Both the position numbers and the translations under genes were made by a program. Below are positions 34,110 through 44,749 of a DNA stretch of 64,000 nucleotides, piece after piece. The stretch comes from Gliomastix tumulicola. Taxonomy: Eukaryota; Ascomycota; Sordariomycetes; Hypocreales; Bionectriaceae. Below the pieces are notes generated by a model that worked only from the letters and a program-made list of their open reading frames with translations, searched no databases and was not told the origin of the DNA. Location of the stretch: positions 7,373,555 through 7,437,554 of the forward strand of contig BCHX01000001.1 of assembly GCA_001599755.1 (NCBI GenBank), given 5' to 3'. Every line of letters begins with the position of its first letter. Position 1 is the stretch's first letter.

Positions 34110-35256
34110 CGAAAGGCAAGATTCTTCGGTCCAAATTATTGCACACGTGAGCTTTTCATACCGTCATACCGTCATACAGTGAAAGAAATAGAGCCTGACG
34201 GCGCACTCTAAGCTTCCACGTAGCACGTTATGAGACTTCCCGACGATAGACAATCCTCACATGGAAAATACTCTTCTCCCCCTTTGGTGAACTTGAGTCG
34301 CAGCCGGTAAATCTTTCCCTCAGTCCCCGGATTCATTTCTACCTAAGCCCATGATTCGAGGCATAACTCACGACAAAAGCGCACCTGACCACAAGTCGTG
34401 AGAATCGATACCGAGACCTCTGATATAAGCCACTATATCGAATCGCCTGCTACAAATGTCTCAGAGCCGCGACTACACGCGCCAGGTGGAGAGGAGCTGA
34501 CATCAAGAACTAAATCGGATGGTGTCATTCGGGACCTCGTCTGCTGGCATTATGGAGCAGATATCTTAGTAGCGGCCCTATGGGAAGACGAAGCGTTTCC
34601 ACAGACACGTGTGGCCCCGGAAAACCCATCGTTTCCGGAACTTGGTACCTGTCAGGACTACTGCACATTATGGAAGCAGTTGTCACCAGACGCTACGAGC
34701 CCTGAGACAATCTGTGGGTCCTGCTGGTCCTGGAAATTAGTCGAGGAAACGTTTGGGGTGCAGGCCGTATCCTCTCCTTAATATCGACTGCCGTTCCTCC
34801 GCCGTTCCCAATTTGGCAACGGATCAACGTTTCGTTTCAGTGCGGCGCTTTAAGCCGACTGGAATTATCCTCCAATGCGAATTGCTCTCGCTCCTCACTC
34901 GGGCAAGTCAGTCCCGTGCTGACCTGGCGCTCGGCTTCAACATCCACCAGAGACAGGAGCTTAGTCGCTTTACGCGATCGTTATCATTGCCCTTTGGAAA
35001 CCAAAATGGCAGGTGCATTACAGCTCACATCATGAAAGAGCGGAGTCCAGAAGTGGAATTGGCCAAGACAACTACCAATGTTTCTCAAACGACTTGAGGC
35101 CCCGGGGGATGAAACGCGGCGTGGATTTCCCCGAACAGCCGATAAAGAAGAGGTATATATATATCGTGTCAACTCTCATGAAAGAACTCGTTGTGTCTGT
35201 GTTTTGATCAGCACAGAATCTTCATAGTACTTAACTGGCATATTCTGCAATCAAAG
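34110..35256. other. Intergenic spacer
   Basis: 1.1 kb without a gene I can support. The longest frame (34398-34781) begins with GTG, has no domain I recognise and shows no intron or start context. A TATA-rich stretch at 35154-35164 precedes the protease gene. Confidence 0.5.
35154..35164 (+). promoter_or_regulatory. TATA-rich element
   Basis: An alternating TA run about 95 nt before the ATG at 35257, a likely core promoter of the secreted protease gene. Confidence 0.45.
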
Positions 35257-36296
35257 ATGCGTGCTGTGGCCTTGTCGACGATTGCCCTGACACTGGCGTC
35301 TCTGGGCTCTGCCCTGGATGTCTCCGCCAACAACGATAGCGATGGCTCGGTATGGGACGCCTTGAACAGCGAGTCTCCTGACATAGACACTCGCGACACC
35401 AGTCTTTGGAACAGGCCCGCGAAGCGTCAGTCCGGCTGGAACCCCCCTTCCAACCTCGTCACGCCCCTCCGTGAGGTCTGGCAGCATCAGCTCGATACGT
35501 ACTCGAACGGCCTCTACGGCTTCCGCAACTACGGCTGGGACCAGCTTCGTGCCACCCAGGGGTAATGTCCTGCGATAAATCTCCACCTCCGTTATCCTCA
35601 AGCTGACAAGTCCTTAAACCAGATCCATCAACCTTTGTGTCCGCTGGGAGTCGAGCGCTTCTGTGAGCGAGGCCCAGCGCAACCAAATCGCAACTGTTGC
35701 CCGGCAGCAGTACCTGAAGTGGTTCCAGTACCTCTACGGATTCGACAACTTCCCGTACTCGAATGTGCAAGTCAACGTCGTCGGATGGGCTGTCCGTGAC
35801 CGGTCTCTCCTGCAAGGGTCCACGTCGGGCATTGACGTATACACCAACACGGACAGCGAGGGTGCTCCTCAGTGCGCGCCTGAGTGCGGCCGTTTCTTCA
35901 ACCAGAACGGAGACTACAGCAGGTGCCCTGGCGGCGCCGCTCGTCACTATGACCAGTCGCTTTGGCTCACTGATGGCTTCGGTGGCGGCGCCGGCGGCGA
36001 CTGGGGACAGAGAGTCGGAAGGGAGTACTTTGTGAACAACCTTGGTGCCGCCAACCTTCACATCTTTTTGCACGAGGTTGGCCACACCTTTGGTCTGGAC
36101 GACTTCTACGGTATGTTCTCCAAGAGCCGCTGGTTCTGTGTTGATTGTGCTAACAAGATGCCATGCAGACTGGACTCCCACTGGAGTGGGCGGCTTTTTA
36201 ATGAAGGCAGGCTCTGCTTCCTCGATTACCGAGTTCGACGGCTGGATGCTTCGCAACTGGTGGTACGAACTCTCTCGTAACCGCGGATGGCAGTAA
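35257..36296 (+). CDS. Secreted metzincin-like zinc metalloprotease
   Basis: The exons are 35257-35561, 35623-36110 and 36169-36296 (306 aa). A classic signal peptide (MRAVALSTIALTLASLGSA) is followed by an acidic propeptide ending in a Kex2-type KR (NRPAKRQSG). The mature domain has the zinc-binding motif HEVGHTFGLDD. This is HExxHxxGxxD, a metzincin-like variant with Asp at the third-ligand position, followed by FLMKAGSAS where a Met-turn would lie. Several paired cysteines (CAPECGRF, SRCPGG) suggest disulfides. It should act outside the cell. The family appears to be fungal and poorly characterised, and I cannot name it. No inhibitor or partner gene is adjacent. Confidence 0.82.
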
Positions 36297-36818
36297 ATCT
36301 AGCACTCACGGAGTGATGTCGGGGTTTGGAGATGAATGTGGCCGAGGACTCGGATGTAGCCTATCACGAAAGTCGTGTGAGAAGAAGCATCAACGGCATT
36401 GGGTGCCTTGCATGTAGACATTTGAATCCAGGGACAGTACCATTTTATCTCTATGCTGTTGCTCATCTATCCGCCGGAACGGCATTGCTAGCGAAGAAAT
36501 AACGCCTGCTGCATCTGCAGGAGGTATAGGTGACTCTTGCTAATGCTTCTCATGCTTTGTAGACATACCCGTAGCTCACCAGTCTAGCCGTTGTTTTGAG
36601 GGGGGCCAGCTGTGCACTACAAGTAACGTTTATTGGGCTCATATAGGATTAGGCAGATATCTCTTTGATAGAGAGAAGTTGGATTACTGCGAGAAATAGG
36701 GGAATGGATCTCTCAGCGCTGTGAAATTCCTCGGGCCGTCCAACATCTAACCAAACACTCTACGTATCTCGACTGAGAAGTCAATATTGATAATGAAGGA
36801 AACTGAGGAGGGGAGATC
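36297..36818. other. Convergent 3' spacer
   Basis: 0.5 kb between convergent 3' ends with no gene, repeat or RNA that I can recognise. Confidence 0.5.
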
Positions 36819-38264
36819 TCAATCCAACCAGACTGCCTCATAAGGCGCAGCATTATCGGGATACTGCAGAGACGCCACCTCTTCCAACTTCCGCTTGGAT
36901 GGAGTCCAGCCGAGAACATACATGTAGCCCTCAGAGGTGTCGCTCAGGTACATATAGTCCGTGATTCTCCCCCCACCTTTGCCCTCAGACCCCTCCTTGT
37001 CTTCCCAAAACGCCACTCTGAGACCGGCAGCAAGTCCAAGGGTGAGGGGAGCTTTATAGAAAGTGATGGCCTTCTCGGACTTCAAGTATCCAGACCGTTT
37101 GAGTTCGAAGGCAGCAACCCACCCATTGGCTTCAGAGCCTCGAGTGCTAGTGAAGAGATATTTGCCATCGCGTGACATCTGAACAGTATTGCTGCGATAG
37201 GTGTATTTGCCTCTCATATCTGGAAAAGAATCAGTGACTCTGCAGACCACAAGAGAAAATTTGGGTAGCCAAGAGCTGACCTGCTGGTATGGCGCTTGCA
37301 CGCTGCTTGTGCACGAGGTGGGTGTCTTTGATATCGTACACATCGAGATATTGGCCTGGGGGGGGGGGGGTCAATTATGAGTGCATTTTCACAACGGAAT
37401 AGCCATCAGCTTACTGTGCTCGGTTATCTGTGCGAAGTTAGTCAGGCATATCTTGGATTACGACCGATTATCATCCTCACCACATAGAGACGCTTGCCAT
37501 CTTGGCTCGGGAACGAGTTGCGCGGGGCATCGTGGACTTCTGGACTCAGGTTGATAGACAGAAGATCTGCACTGCCGTCGTCGTTGATGTCGTACATGAA
37601 AATAGCGTCCCAAGCACTGTGTTTGTAAGTGGAATGGCCGGGTGACTGAAACAATACCGTCGATGGATGGCTTACAGATGCGGCACAAATCCTTTGCTGT
37701 TTTTGTTGACATCAAATCCGTGAGCACCGTAGGGCTGCAATAGTAGTTAGTAAGGGGTCATCGTAGCAGTACAAAAGGCACCTACCAACGCAGACATCGT
37801 CTTGTCAACGACAGGGATGTCTTGCTCAGGAACGTAGAACATTTCATGAACCTGTTCGCCAATACCTCCATCCTCGGTGAGAACATTGATCCTAGCACCA
37901 GGACCGCCTGCAGAGAACACGTAGTCCCCATTATCGGAGAAGTAACAGGAAGATGTAGCTGTTGAATTTGTCGTTGTCAGCAATTTGCGAAATCCATCTG
38001 GCCATGGTGCATCTTACTGATGTTTACGGTGTCCATGTGGGAAAATTGCATGTCGTCCGAGACAGCCCAGGAGAAGATGCCTGGGGGCTCACTCATTGTC
38101 GTCGCATATACCCGATCACGGGCCGCATTCGTGGCCACATACTGATGTAAGCCAAAACCAGGAATTGTTGAGTTCAGCGTCAAGGTCTTGGCCACAGTAT
38201 CGAATGCTAGAAGATATAGTTGTGCGTGGGTGAATGACCCCGTAAGGAGATGATGGATCCCCAT
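36819..38264 (-). CDS. Seven-bladed propeller lactonase, carboxy-cis,cis-muconate cyclase-like
   Basis: A cytosolic lactonase-family propeller similar to fungal 3-carboxy-cis,cis-muconate lactonising enzyme of the protocatechuate branch. The exons are 38264-38018, 37958-37786, 37734-37676, 37616-37481, 37427-37415 (13 nt), 37355-37281 and 37219-36819 (367 aa). The start (MGIHHLLTGSFTHAQLYLLAFD) is the standard opening of the family. Conserved stretches include PYGAHGFDV, APRNSFPSQDGKRLYVV, HKQRASAIPADMRGKYTYRSNTVQMS and the terminal PYEAVWLD. The 13-nt exon restores ITEHSQYLDVYDI. The acceptor of the following intron is preceded by 13 C on the coding strand, a homopolymer prone to length error. 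Many paralogues are not true cyclases, so the substrate is open. Confidence 0.83.
37358..37370. repeat. G13 homopolymer (C13 on the coding strand of the lactonase gene)
   Basis: Thirteen consecutive G, forming the pyrimidine tract directly before an intron acceptor of the minus-strand lactonase gene. Confidence 0.9.
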
Positions 38265-39067
38265 GGTGTCCGTGGTTGATGGAGCAGTAGAGAGCAAAGT
38301 GCGACCCGGCGGATGTGATACAACTAAGTTCATATCATCAGAAGGAGATGCCATCCCCAGCTTTAAACAGTAGCCAAGACTGGGGGTCATGGAGTCTCCA
38401 GGTGTCTTCCCCAGCACAGGTGGATAGGCTAGTGTAGTCATTGCGGGACCATGCCACCGTTTGTAGAGGCCAAGGAAGATATCCTCGGAACTTCGCCGGA
38501 ACAACACGTCCGTGAACAGCCGAATAAGCTGCAGGGCTCGGTAGAAAGCGAGGTTCAGATTCTGCTTGTAAAATGCCTGGAAAACAGACAGCTGTGATCA
38601 CGACAGCCCCAGCTTCACTGGCGTTGACTTTATATCGATGTTTCTTGATAACAGCCACTCTCGTCATTGCAAAGATTCAGTTTTTGTCATGGTGAAACTC
38701 TGTATTTATTTAGAGTGTCTGCACAATGACCTTGGGCCTATAAATTTCGCGAAGTGAAGCTGTAAGCCATGAGAAGCCGAACCGAACCGCAGAAGCCGGG
38801 GAGGCAGAAAAGGTTGACGGGCTGGCCGCGACACTGTTGTATATCGGCCTGCTCACTTAACAGCTGTGAACTACGAGGTTCAGGGTAGGCGACGCTTTCC
38901 GGAGCGGAACATCCTTTGGTCCCGTTCTATCTGCCTGGCCCACCGGGCCGCCTCACCTTTCTCACGTCCCACCAACTTCTCACATCACATGTGACATTCT
39001 GCCTCAATTTAAAGGCGGGGTTTCCTCTCGTCGTCTGTAGGACACTTTTCACTATCAAAGCAACAGA
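38265..39067. other. Divergent intergenic spacer
   Basis: 0.8 kb between the lactonase and HET genes. Open frames upstream of the lactonase start (to 38667) do not extend its domain and lack support. No repeat is seen. Confidence 0.5.
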
Positions 39068-41059
39068 ATGGCAACATCCACTAACACCAGCAATGCCTTC
39101 GTGTACAATAAACTATCTTCGCGAGAGTTTCGAATACTCATTCTCCACCCTGGACAGCCTCACGACTCGCTCGCGGGGGAGTTGCTGACCACAGCCTCTT
39201 TCGCTCCCAACGAGACAGGCCACCGCCGGTTCGAGGCTATTTCGTACACCTGGGGGAAACAGTCTCCGTCCGAGCTCATCTCCCTGACGCATCATCCGTC
39301 CTCTCCTTCCACGTCATCCAACACCGCCAGGGTTCCAACTGGTGGGGTGTTGTGCGTTGGACCTAGCCTTTCCGCGTGCTTGCGTCAACTACGCCACACT
39401 ACTGAATCCCGATTCCTTTGGTGCGACTCGATATGCATCAACCAGAAGGATGTTGGGGAGCGCTCCTCGCAAGTCCAGCTCATGTGCGACGTATACAGCC
39501 ATGCCAGCCGAGTGGTAGTTTGGCTCGGTGTTGAGTCCACCAACAGCCGCATCGCTCTAGACAAGCTCAGATATCTAGGGTCTCAAGTTGACTTTTCCAG
39601 GTCTGTGCAAGGCTCAGGAGGACACCGGTTTAGTGGGAAAGGCGTCATTGACAGACAAGGCAATCTCTTGCCCATCCCGGAGGCTGAATGGGAGGCCATA
39701 GACGACCTCCTTGCGCGCTCTTGGTTTCAGCGCCTCTGGATCCGCCAAGAGATCGCCCTGGCCAAAGACATCATGATAGTGGCGGGCGACCAAGAAATGG
39801 CGTGGCCGCTTCTTGTCGGTGCTGCAATGATAATTCGCGGCAGGTTGACAGCTACATCCCGCTCGAGCGCTTTGTGGGAGGGCCTGTCTAATGTATTGGT
39901 TCTCAACTCTCTTCGAGGCGTCCGCAGCATTACAAGTGCCCTCACCTCCGCCACGTACGCGCAGTGCTCGGACGACCGAGATCGGGTCTACGGAGTCCTG
40001 GGTCTGATCAGCCCCGAGCTGGCAGGTCAAATCCAGGCCGACTACACTCTCATGGTCAAGGATGTGTATCGCGACTTCATGCTCAAGACGATGGGCTTCA
40101 TCAAACAGTTCATCAACTTCACCTTTTGCGATGTTCCGACAGAGCCAACCTGGGTGCCGGACCTGCACAGGGTGCCGCGGACGCGCGGTGTCGTCCAGTA
40201 TGCCTGCGCTTCTGGCTACTCTGAGGCTGTGTTCCGGGTTCTGGAGGGCAGCAGGCTCAAGGTTCACGGGGTGAGGATAGACGAGCTCGTTCAAAAGGTG
40301 GTGACATGCCCTGTCGAAATTTCCGATGCCCAGCTGAAGGACATTGTCTGTAAGGTCCTTGTTCATTTCCTAGGGCCCAGCACGGAATCCTGGGCTCAGG
40401 AGTTCTTGGAGAGTATCACGAGCTGCCTCTTCAGGGGAGCCGTCTCTGAGCGGATCGCGGGACCGTACTTTCTACCCGCGTCCCGCATCGCGGCAACTTT
40501 TAAGAAATGGGCTGAAGGCGCCGATGATGAGCTATCCAAGGGCGCCTACGCTCAAGCACAATCTCCTCTGACGGTTTTGCGAGACTCCCTGGCCGGCCAG
40601 TCGCTTTTCCAAGCCAGATCGGGTCAGCTCATCAGCGCCTCCACCCACGCCTTGCCGGGGGATGTAAACTACGCCGTACTCGGATGCGACTTCCCCATGA
40701 TTCTGAGGCCGTTCAAAGGTGGTTTCCGAGTCGTAGGGCCGTCCTATCACCCTCAATATGCCACAGGAGAGGCCTTCCTCGGAGCGTTGCCCCCGGGCTG
40801 GCGACTGGTTATGAAGTTCAACATGTCGGAACCAGTTCAGTATGAGGCAAAGGGCTTGCCGATGCAATATGAGGACCCTCGACTAGATGGGGTGGACTTC
40901 CCTGAGGGGTGGAGAGAAGGAGTAGATGCTGACACCGGACGACTCTGCTGGTATGACGCTGCGGATAGAAGGAAGCCCGCCAGCTGGGTCGACCCTAGAC
41001 TACGGCCCGAGGAGCTCCTGAAACGGGGGGTAGCAGTAGAGGCGATGGTGCTTCACTGA
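39068..41059 (+). CDS. HET-domain protein with two C-terminal WW-like modules
   Basis: A single-exon gene (663 aa). The N-terminal half is a heterokaryon-incompatibility (HET) domain: FEAISYTWG, FLWCDSICINQKDVGERSSQVQLM, VYSHASRVVVWLG, and later WFQRLWIRQEIALA and CSDDRDRVYGVLGL. HET domains trigger cell death or incompatibility after non-self recognition by attached sensor domains. Here the C-terminus carries two WW-like units. LPPGWRLVM...QYEDPRL (about 573-605) has Tyr in place of the second Trp. FPEGWREGV...SWVDPRL (about 611-645) has both Trp (615 and 640) and the final Pro. The spacing is a few residues longer than in canonical WW domains. The specificity partner is unknown. A decayed MmgE/PrpD fragment follows immediately. 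Confidence 0.9.
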   Translation: MATSTNTSNAFVYNKLSSREFRILILHPGQPHDSLAGELLTTASFAPNETGHRRFEAISYTWGKQSPSELISLTHHPSSPSTSSNTARVPTGGVLCVGPSLSACLRQLRHTTESRFLWCDSICINQKDVGERSSQVQLMCDVYSHASRVVVWLGVESTNSRIALDKLRYLGSQVDFSRSVQGSGGHRFSGKGVIDRQGNLLPIPEAEWEAIDDLLARSWFQRLWIRQEIALAKDIMIVAGDQEMAWPLLVGAAMIIRGRLTATSRSSALWEGLSNVLVLNSLRGVRSITSALTSATYAQCSDDRDRVYGVLGLISPELAGQIQADYTLMVKDVYRDFMLKTMGFIKQFINFTFCDVPTEPTWVPDLHRVPRTRGVVQYACASGYSEAVFRVLEGSRLKVHGVRIDELVQKVVTCPVEISDAQLKDIVCKVLVHFLGPSTESWAQEFLESITSCLFRGAVSERIAGPYFLPASRIAATFKKWAEGADDELSKGAYAQAQSPLTVLRDSLAGQSLFQARSGQLISASTHALPGDVNYAVLGCDFPMILRPFKGGFRVVGPSYHPQYATGEAFLGALPPGWRLVMKFNMSEPVQYEAKGLPMQYEDPRLDGVDFPEGWREGVDADTGRLCWYDAADRRKPASWVDPRLRPEELLKRGVAVEAMVLH

Positions 41060-41138
41060 AACCACAAAACACCTGCCATGAAGGGACCCTGGACGCGCTC
41101 TGTAGCTGGTACTCTTCCCAAAGGCACCGAGCAACACT

Positions 41139-41378
41139 AATCCGACTAAGAAAAGAAGCTTCGCCGTGAAGAGTATCGCAAACTGGGCAGGCTGTGCCAT
41201 CGGCGGCTTTAACCAGCCAGCACCTGTGCGTATTCTCGAGGCGGTTTCCCCATTCATCCCTCTCCAGGACGCCAATGCGACGATACTTGGCACAGAGATA
41301 TTTGCCGACGTGCAGACGGCTGCCCTCGTCAACGGTGTGGCATCCCATGCAGACGACTATGATGATACACACAGGGAC
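41139..41378 (+). pseudogene. Relic of an MmgE/PrpD-family gene
   Basis: An open stretch encodes the N-terminal part of an MmgE/PrpD-fold enzyme: SIANWAGCAIGGFNQP, NATILGTEIFADVQTAALVNG and the hallmark ASHADDYDDTH. The similarity starts without an ATG-led beginning and stops after DDTHRD; the rest of the ~450-aa family protein is absent. The family includes 2-methylcitrate dehydratase and cis-aconitate decarboxylase. It lies between the HET gene and the sugar-acid transporter and appears to be what remains after a deletion. Confidence 0.72.
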
Positions 41379-41616
41379 AGGCAAGAGTCCGCGCTACATG
41401 ACACTGTAGGCACCGGCATCGCGAGGAAAACAAAAACAAGAGCTACTAGAGACGATGAAGAGCGGCAGCGATATGATCCCGTGGTTTACTGGTCAGCTTG
41501 ATAAACTGATATGTATCTTCTGATTGACATATATGAAAATTTCTTTCAGCTATGAAGGCTTCTTAATCCTGGCAAGAGTGGCGTTGTAATACATACTTGT
41601 CGTTACTCGAAAGAAG

Positions 41617-43308
41617 CTAGTACACAAAGATGAACTCATCATTCTGGGAGTCTGTCAGGTCAGAGAAAGCATTATCGCCCAGGTGCTGGCCGCTGCCGAC
41701 TGCAGCATCCTCGGGGGACGTTTCGACGTAGCGATGCTCCATGGAACGGTCATGAATCTTGGCGGGCTTGCCGTTGCTGACGCGTTTGCGTTCCTGGCGC
41801 TTGTTGAGGAAGAAGAGATTGACGACCTGGAAGCCGATGAGGACGATGAGGGCGCAGGTGAGGCCCATAGTCTTCTGCAGGCCCGGCCGGTACTGGGGCG
41901 CATCCTTCTGGTCAAAGAGTAACGGTCCGATGATGTTGCCGGCCGAGACGCCAATGTTGAAGAGCGACATGATGACGGAGCGCTTGGTGGCGCCAGCAAT
42001 GTTGGAGATCATCCACGAGACGAGCAGGGGATTGGCGCCGAATAGGAAGGCGAGCATATAATAGGCGGCGAGGAGCGGAGGAATATGGTCGCGACCAAGC
42101 ACGTAGAGCATGATGGCGCCGGCAAGGACGGGGAGGAGGATGGTGGCGAGGAAGGGCGACTTCAGGAGGAAGCGGTGGGCGAGCCATGAGGCTGGGAGAA
42201 TAACAAGTAGCTGGACAGCGCCAAACGGGATGTTGAGGAGGGAGGTAACCTCACGGTCGAAACCGAAACCCTGGATGATGATGGGACCAAAAGTGTTGAC
42301 GACAGCGGCAGTAACATTGAGACAGAGGGCAATGCCGATAAAGATCCAGGTCTTGGGCTCCAGAATGGACTCGATAACCTGGTTCCACTTGAAGTCGCGG
42401 GAACCGGCGCCCGTCTGGTTGGCGCGGAGACGCTCAATGGCCTGCAATTTCTCGTGCTCGGTGAGGAAGCGGGCCGAGGGGACGTCGCTGTCGAGGAACC
42501 AGTAGACGACGGGCGCAGAGAGGACGGTGATGGAGCCGACAAAGATGAAGAGGATGCGCCACGAGGCGAGAGATCCCCCAATCTGACCGAAGCCGTAGGA
42601 GACGGATGCAGCGAACATGGTGGCCAGGCCGTTGGTGCCATACCACATGGCAACACGCAGAGGCTGCTCGGCACGGCGGTACCACTGCGAGGTGATGATG
42701 GAGAACAGGGGCAGGCAGGCGGCCTCGAAGAGACCCAAGAGGAAGCGCGTTGCCAGGAGGCCGCCGTAGCTGGAGCAGGCAGCCATGCACGTCTGCGCGA
42801 TACCCCAGCCCAGGACGAGCGTTGGCATCAGAAGGCGGTGTGGCAACCTGACGATGAGCCACGACGAGAAGGGCAGCCAGCACAGCTGCGCAATCGGGGC
42901 CATGGAGCTCACCATGCTATATTGGGTGCCCGTCAAGTTGCAATCCGTGCGCAAGCCAAACACGGCTCCGTAGCCGAGTACCGACTTGTCGAGAATCTGG
43001 AGGAAGTATACCCAGACGAGGATCGAAAGAATGTGCTTGTCGGTCTTGCGACGGATCCGTTTGTTCTGGTCAAGGGCATTTTGTTAGCTTCAGTTTCGGC
43101 CAACAGGTTTCCTAGGTTGTCCAGTTGCATGGGAACTCACGTCCTCCTCGCTCAGCACGACGTGCTGGGTGCCGATGAGCTGCGCGGCGCGATCTCCGCC
43201 CTTGGCCGCATGAGCAGTCGATTTGACGGCGGCCTCTGCGTCGAGCTCAACATCTTCGGCATGTTGGTCGACGGATGTATCCTTTTGGGTCGTGTCGAGG
43301 GCAGACAT
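41617..43308 (-). CDS. MFS anion:cation symporter (allantoate/tartrate/sugar-acid permease-like)
   Basis: A 12-TM carrier of the anion:cation symporter family (Dal5/Tna1-like; substrates are organic or sugar acids, vitamins, amides). The exons are 43308-43141 and 43065-41617 (538 aa). A long acidic N-terminus precedes the KTDKHILSILVWVYFLQILDKSVLGYGAVFGLRTD signature region. LLGLFEAACLPLFSIITSQWYRRAEQPLR is the conserved helix 4-5 region, and SWMISNIAGATKRSVIMSLFNIG marks the second half. An acidic tail follows the last TM. It opens a run of genes for sugar-acid breakdown (aldolase, kinase, dehydratase, KduD-like dehydrogenase), so uptake of a hexonate or uronate derivative is the best guess. 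Confidence 0.87.
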
Positions 43309-44749
43309 GTTCAACGCTCCCTCCTGGATGGCTTGCTCCAAGATTTGAAGGTCCAGAGATATGGATGATGCTGTTGAGGGAAGAGAGAATATGACCTCGA
43401 CGTTGAAGGCAGGCGAGGCGAGGCAGGCAAAGTGATCTGGAGTTAAAAGAGAGAACCTTTGGAGGGCAAGAGTTGCTGAACTTGTACTCCCAGCCCTGGT
43501 GGTGCTCTTTGTATCTTTGGAGGACCTCAAGACGAAGACAAGGCAGTCACTGCTTTTGGGGTATTGCGGGGGGTTGGAGGGCCGAGATGGGGGAGAAAAT
43601 AACACACGTGGATTACTGGTGTCTAGTTCGGTGACGGACTGCCCACCATCATTAGCCGACTACCAGTCGACTGGAATTCCAGAGCACCCATCTCCACACA
43701 CTTGACCGGCTTTCTGCCAAGAACAAGGCCATCGATGCCATGACCCCCATCCTCCAGCCCCTTTCCCCGGTTTCCCCAAGCCTGCCACTCCCCGGGGCAG
43801 AGAAGACACGCGGCGTGGTCCAGAGCTCCGCGTGCTGGGTAGAGAGGGGTCGCTGGACGGCTACGGACTGATAAGCCTGGCCCGATTATCCGTCTATTGC
43901 CGAAGCCTTGATGGCTCCGGTGCAAGGATGATACTCGCAACATGACATGACTCGGTCTGCGCCCGGCAAGTAAAGCGTAATGACCGAAGGTGCGCGTGGG
44001 GGTCAACTCAGTACAGTCGGCTCTCGTCGCGAGCCCTCCTCAAGCAGCAAGAAGAGCAGGTTACAAATCCAATACGGACTTTCTCATTTTGCATGACTCT
44101 GGAAATTGGACAGCAGACGCGAGCCCCGTAGCGCTAAGAGGTTACTACTGGAGCTACAGCCCCCAGCGTCTTTCCTACCAGTGGACATATGGGGTAACAG
44201 ACATGACTCAGTGTCGTGTTGAATAAGGTGGCGCCAGTCAAGGTGAGGTAAGAAGTTGCGCCGAGGTGCGCCGGATCCTGTCTGTCATCTGGCCCCTCGC
44301 TAACACAGTTCATGTGATGAACTAGATGAAGGGCTCAAGCCTACGCAGGGCTAAGAAACCGATTTTGAAAGGGAATGCCACCACTCACTTGGCAGCCAGT
44401 AGCATTCCATTCAAGAAAAAAAAAATCAAATATGTAGAGTGCAAATGAAAGATCTCAAGGGCTAGCTGGCGTGGCTGCTCTATGACTATCAGATTACTCA
44501 TTGAAGATTGAAGATTGGAGGCTGAGCCGAACTTGCACTTCTTAAGGGGGAGAGAAAGTCAGAAAAAGGGGGGAAAGGAAGAAGAGGTGTGCAAAAAAGG
44601 AAAGAAAAAGGAGAGATCGACATAGTTACATAGTTACACACACCCATCACCAGTGTTGGACACGTTTCAGCTTCTGTTCAGTAAGACTGGGCTTCTCGTT
44701 GCAGCATGGTCTACTCTACCTATGACTGTCCCATATCTACTACTAGTAT
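43309..44749. other. Intergenic spacer
   Basis: 1.4 kb between the permease promoter and the aldolase 3' end, without a supportable gene. Purine-rich low-complexity DNA lies near 44550-44620. Confidence 0.5.

Noticed and set aside
34398..34781. 127-residue frame between the terpene-cyclase fusion and the protease
   Set aside because: GTG start, no recognisable domain, no promoter or intron context. Treated as chance.
35459..36256. Minus-strand open frame opposite the metalloprotease
   Set aside because: Antisense shadow. The plus strand has a signal peptide, zinc motif and correct introns.
39614..40366. Minus-strand open frame inside the HET gene
   Set aside because: Antisense shadow without a domain; the HET motifs are unambiguous on the plus strand.
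42454..43368. 304-aa plus-strand open frame opposite the MFS permease
   Set aside because: Composition rich in Gly/Glu/Arg with no domain; it crosses the permease intron and start region and mirrors its codon bias.
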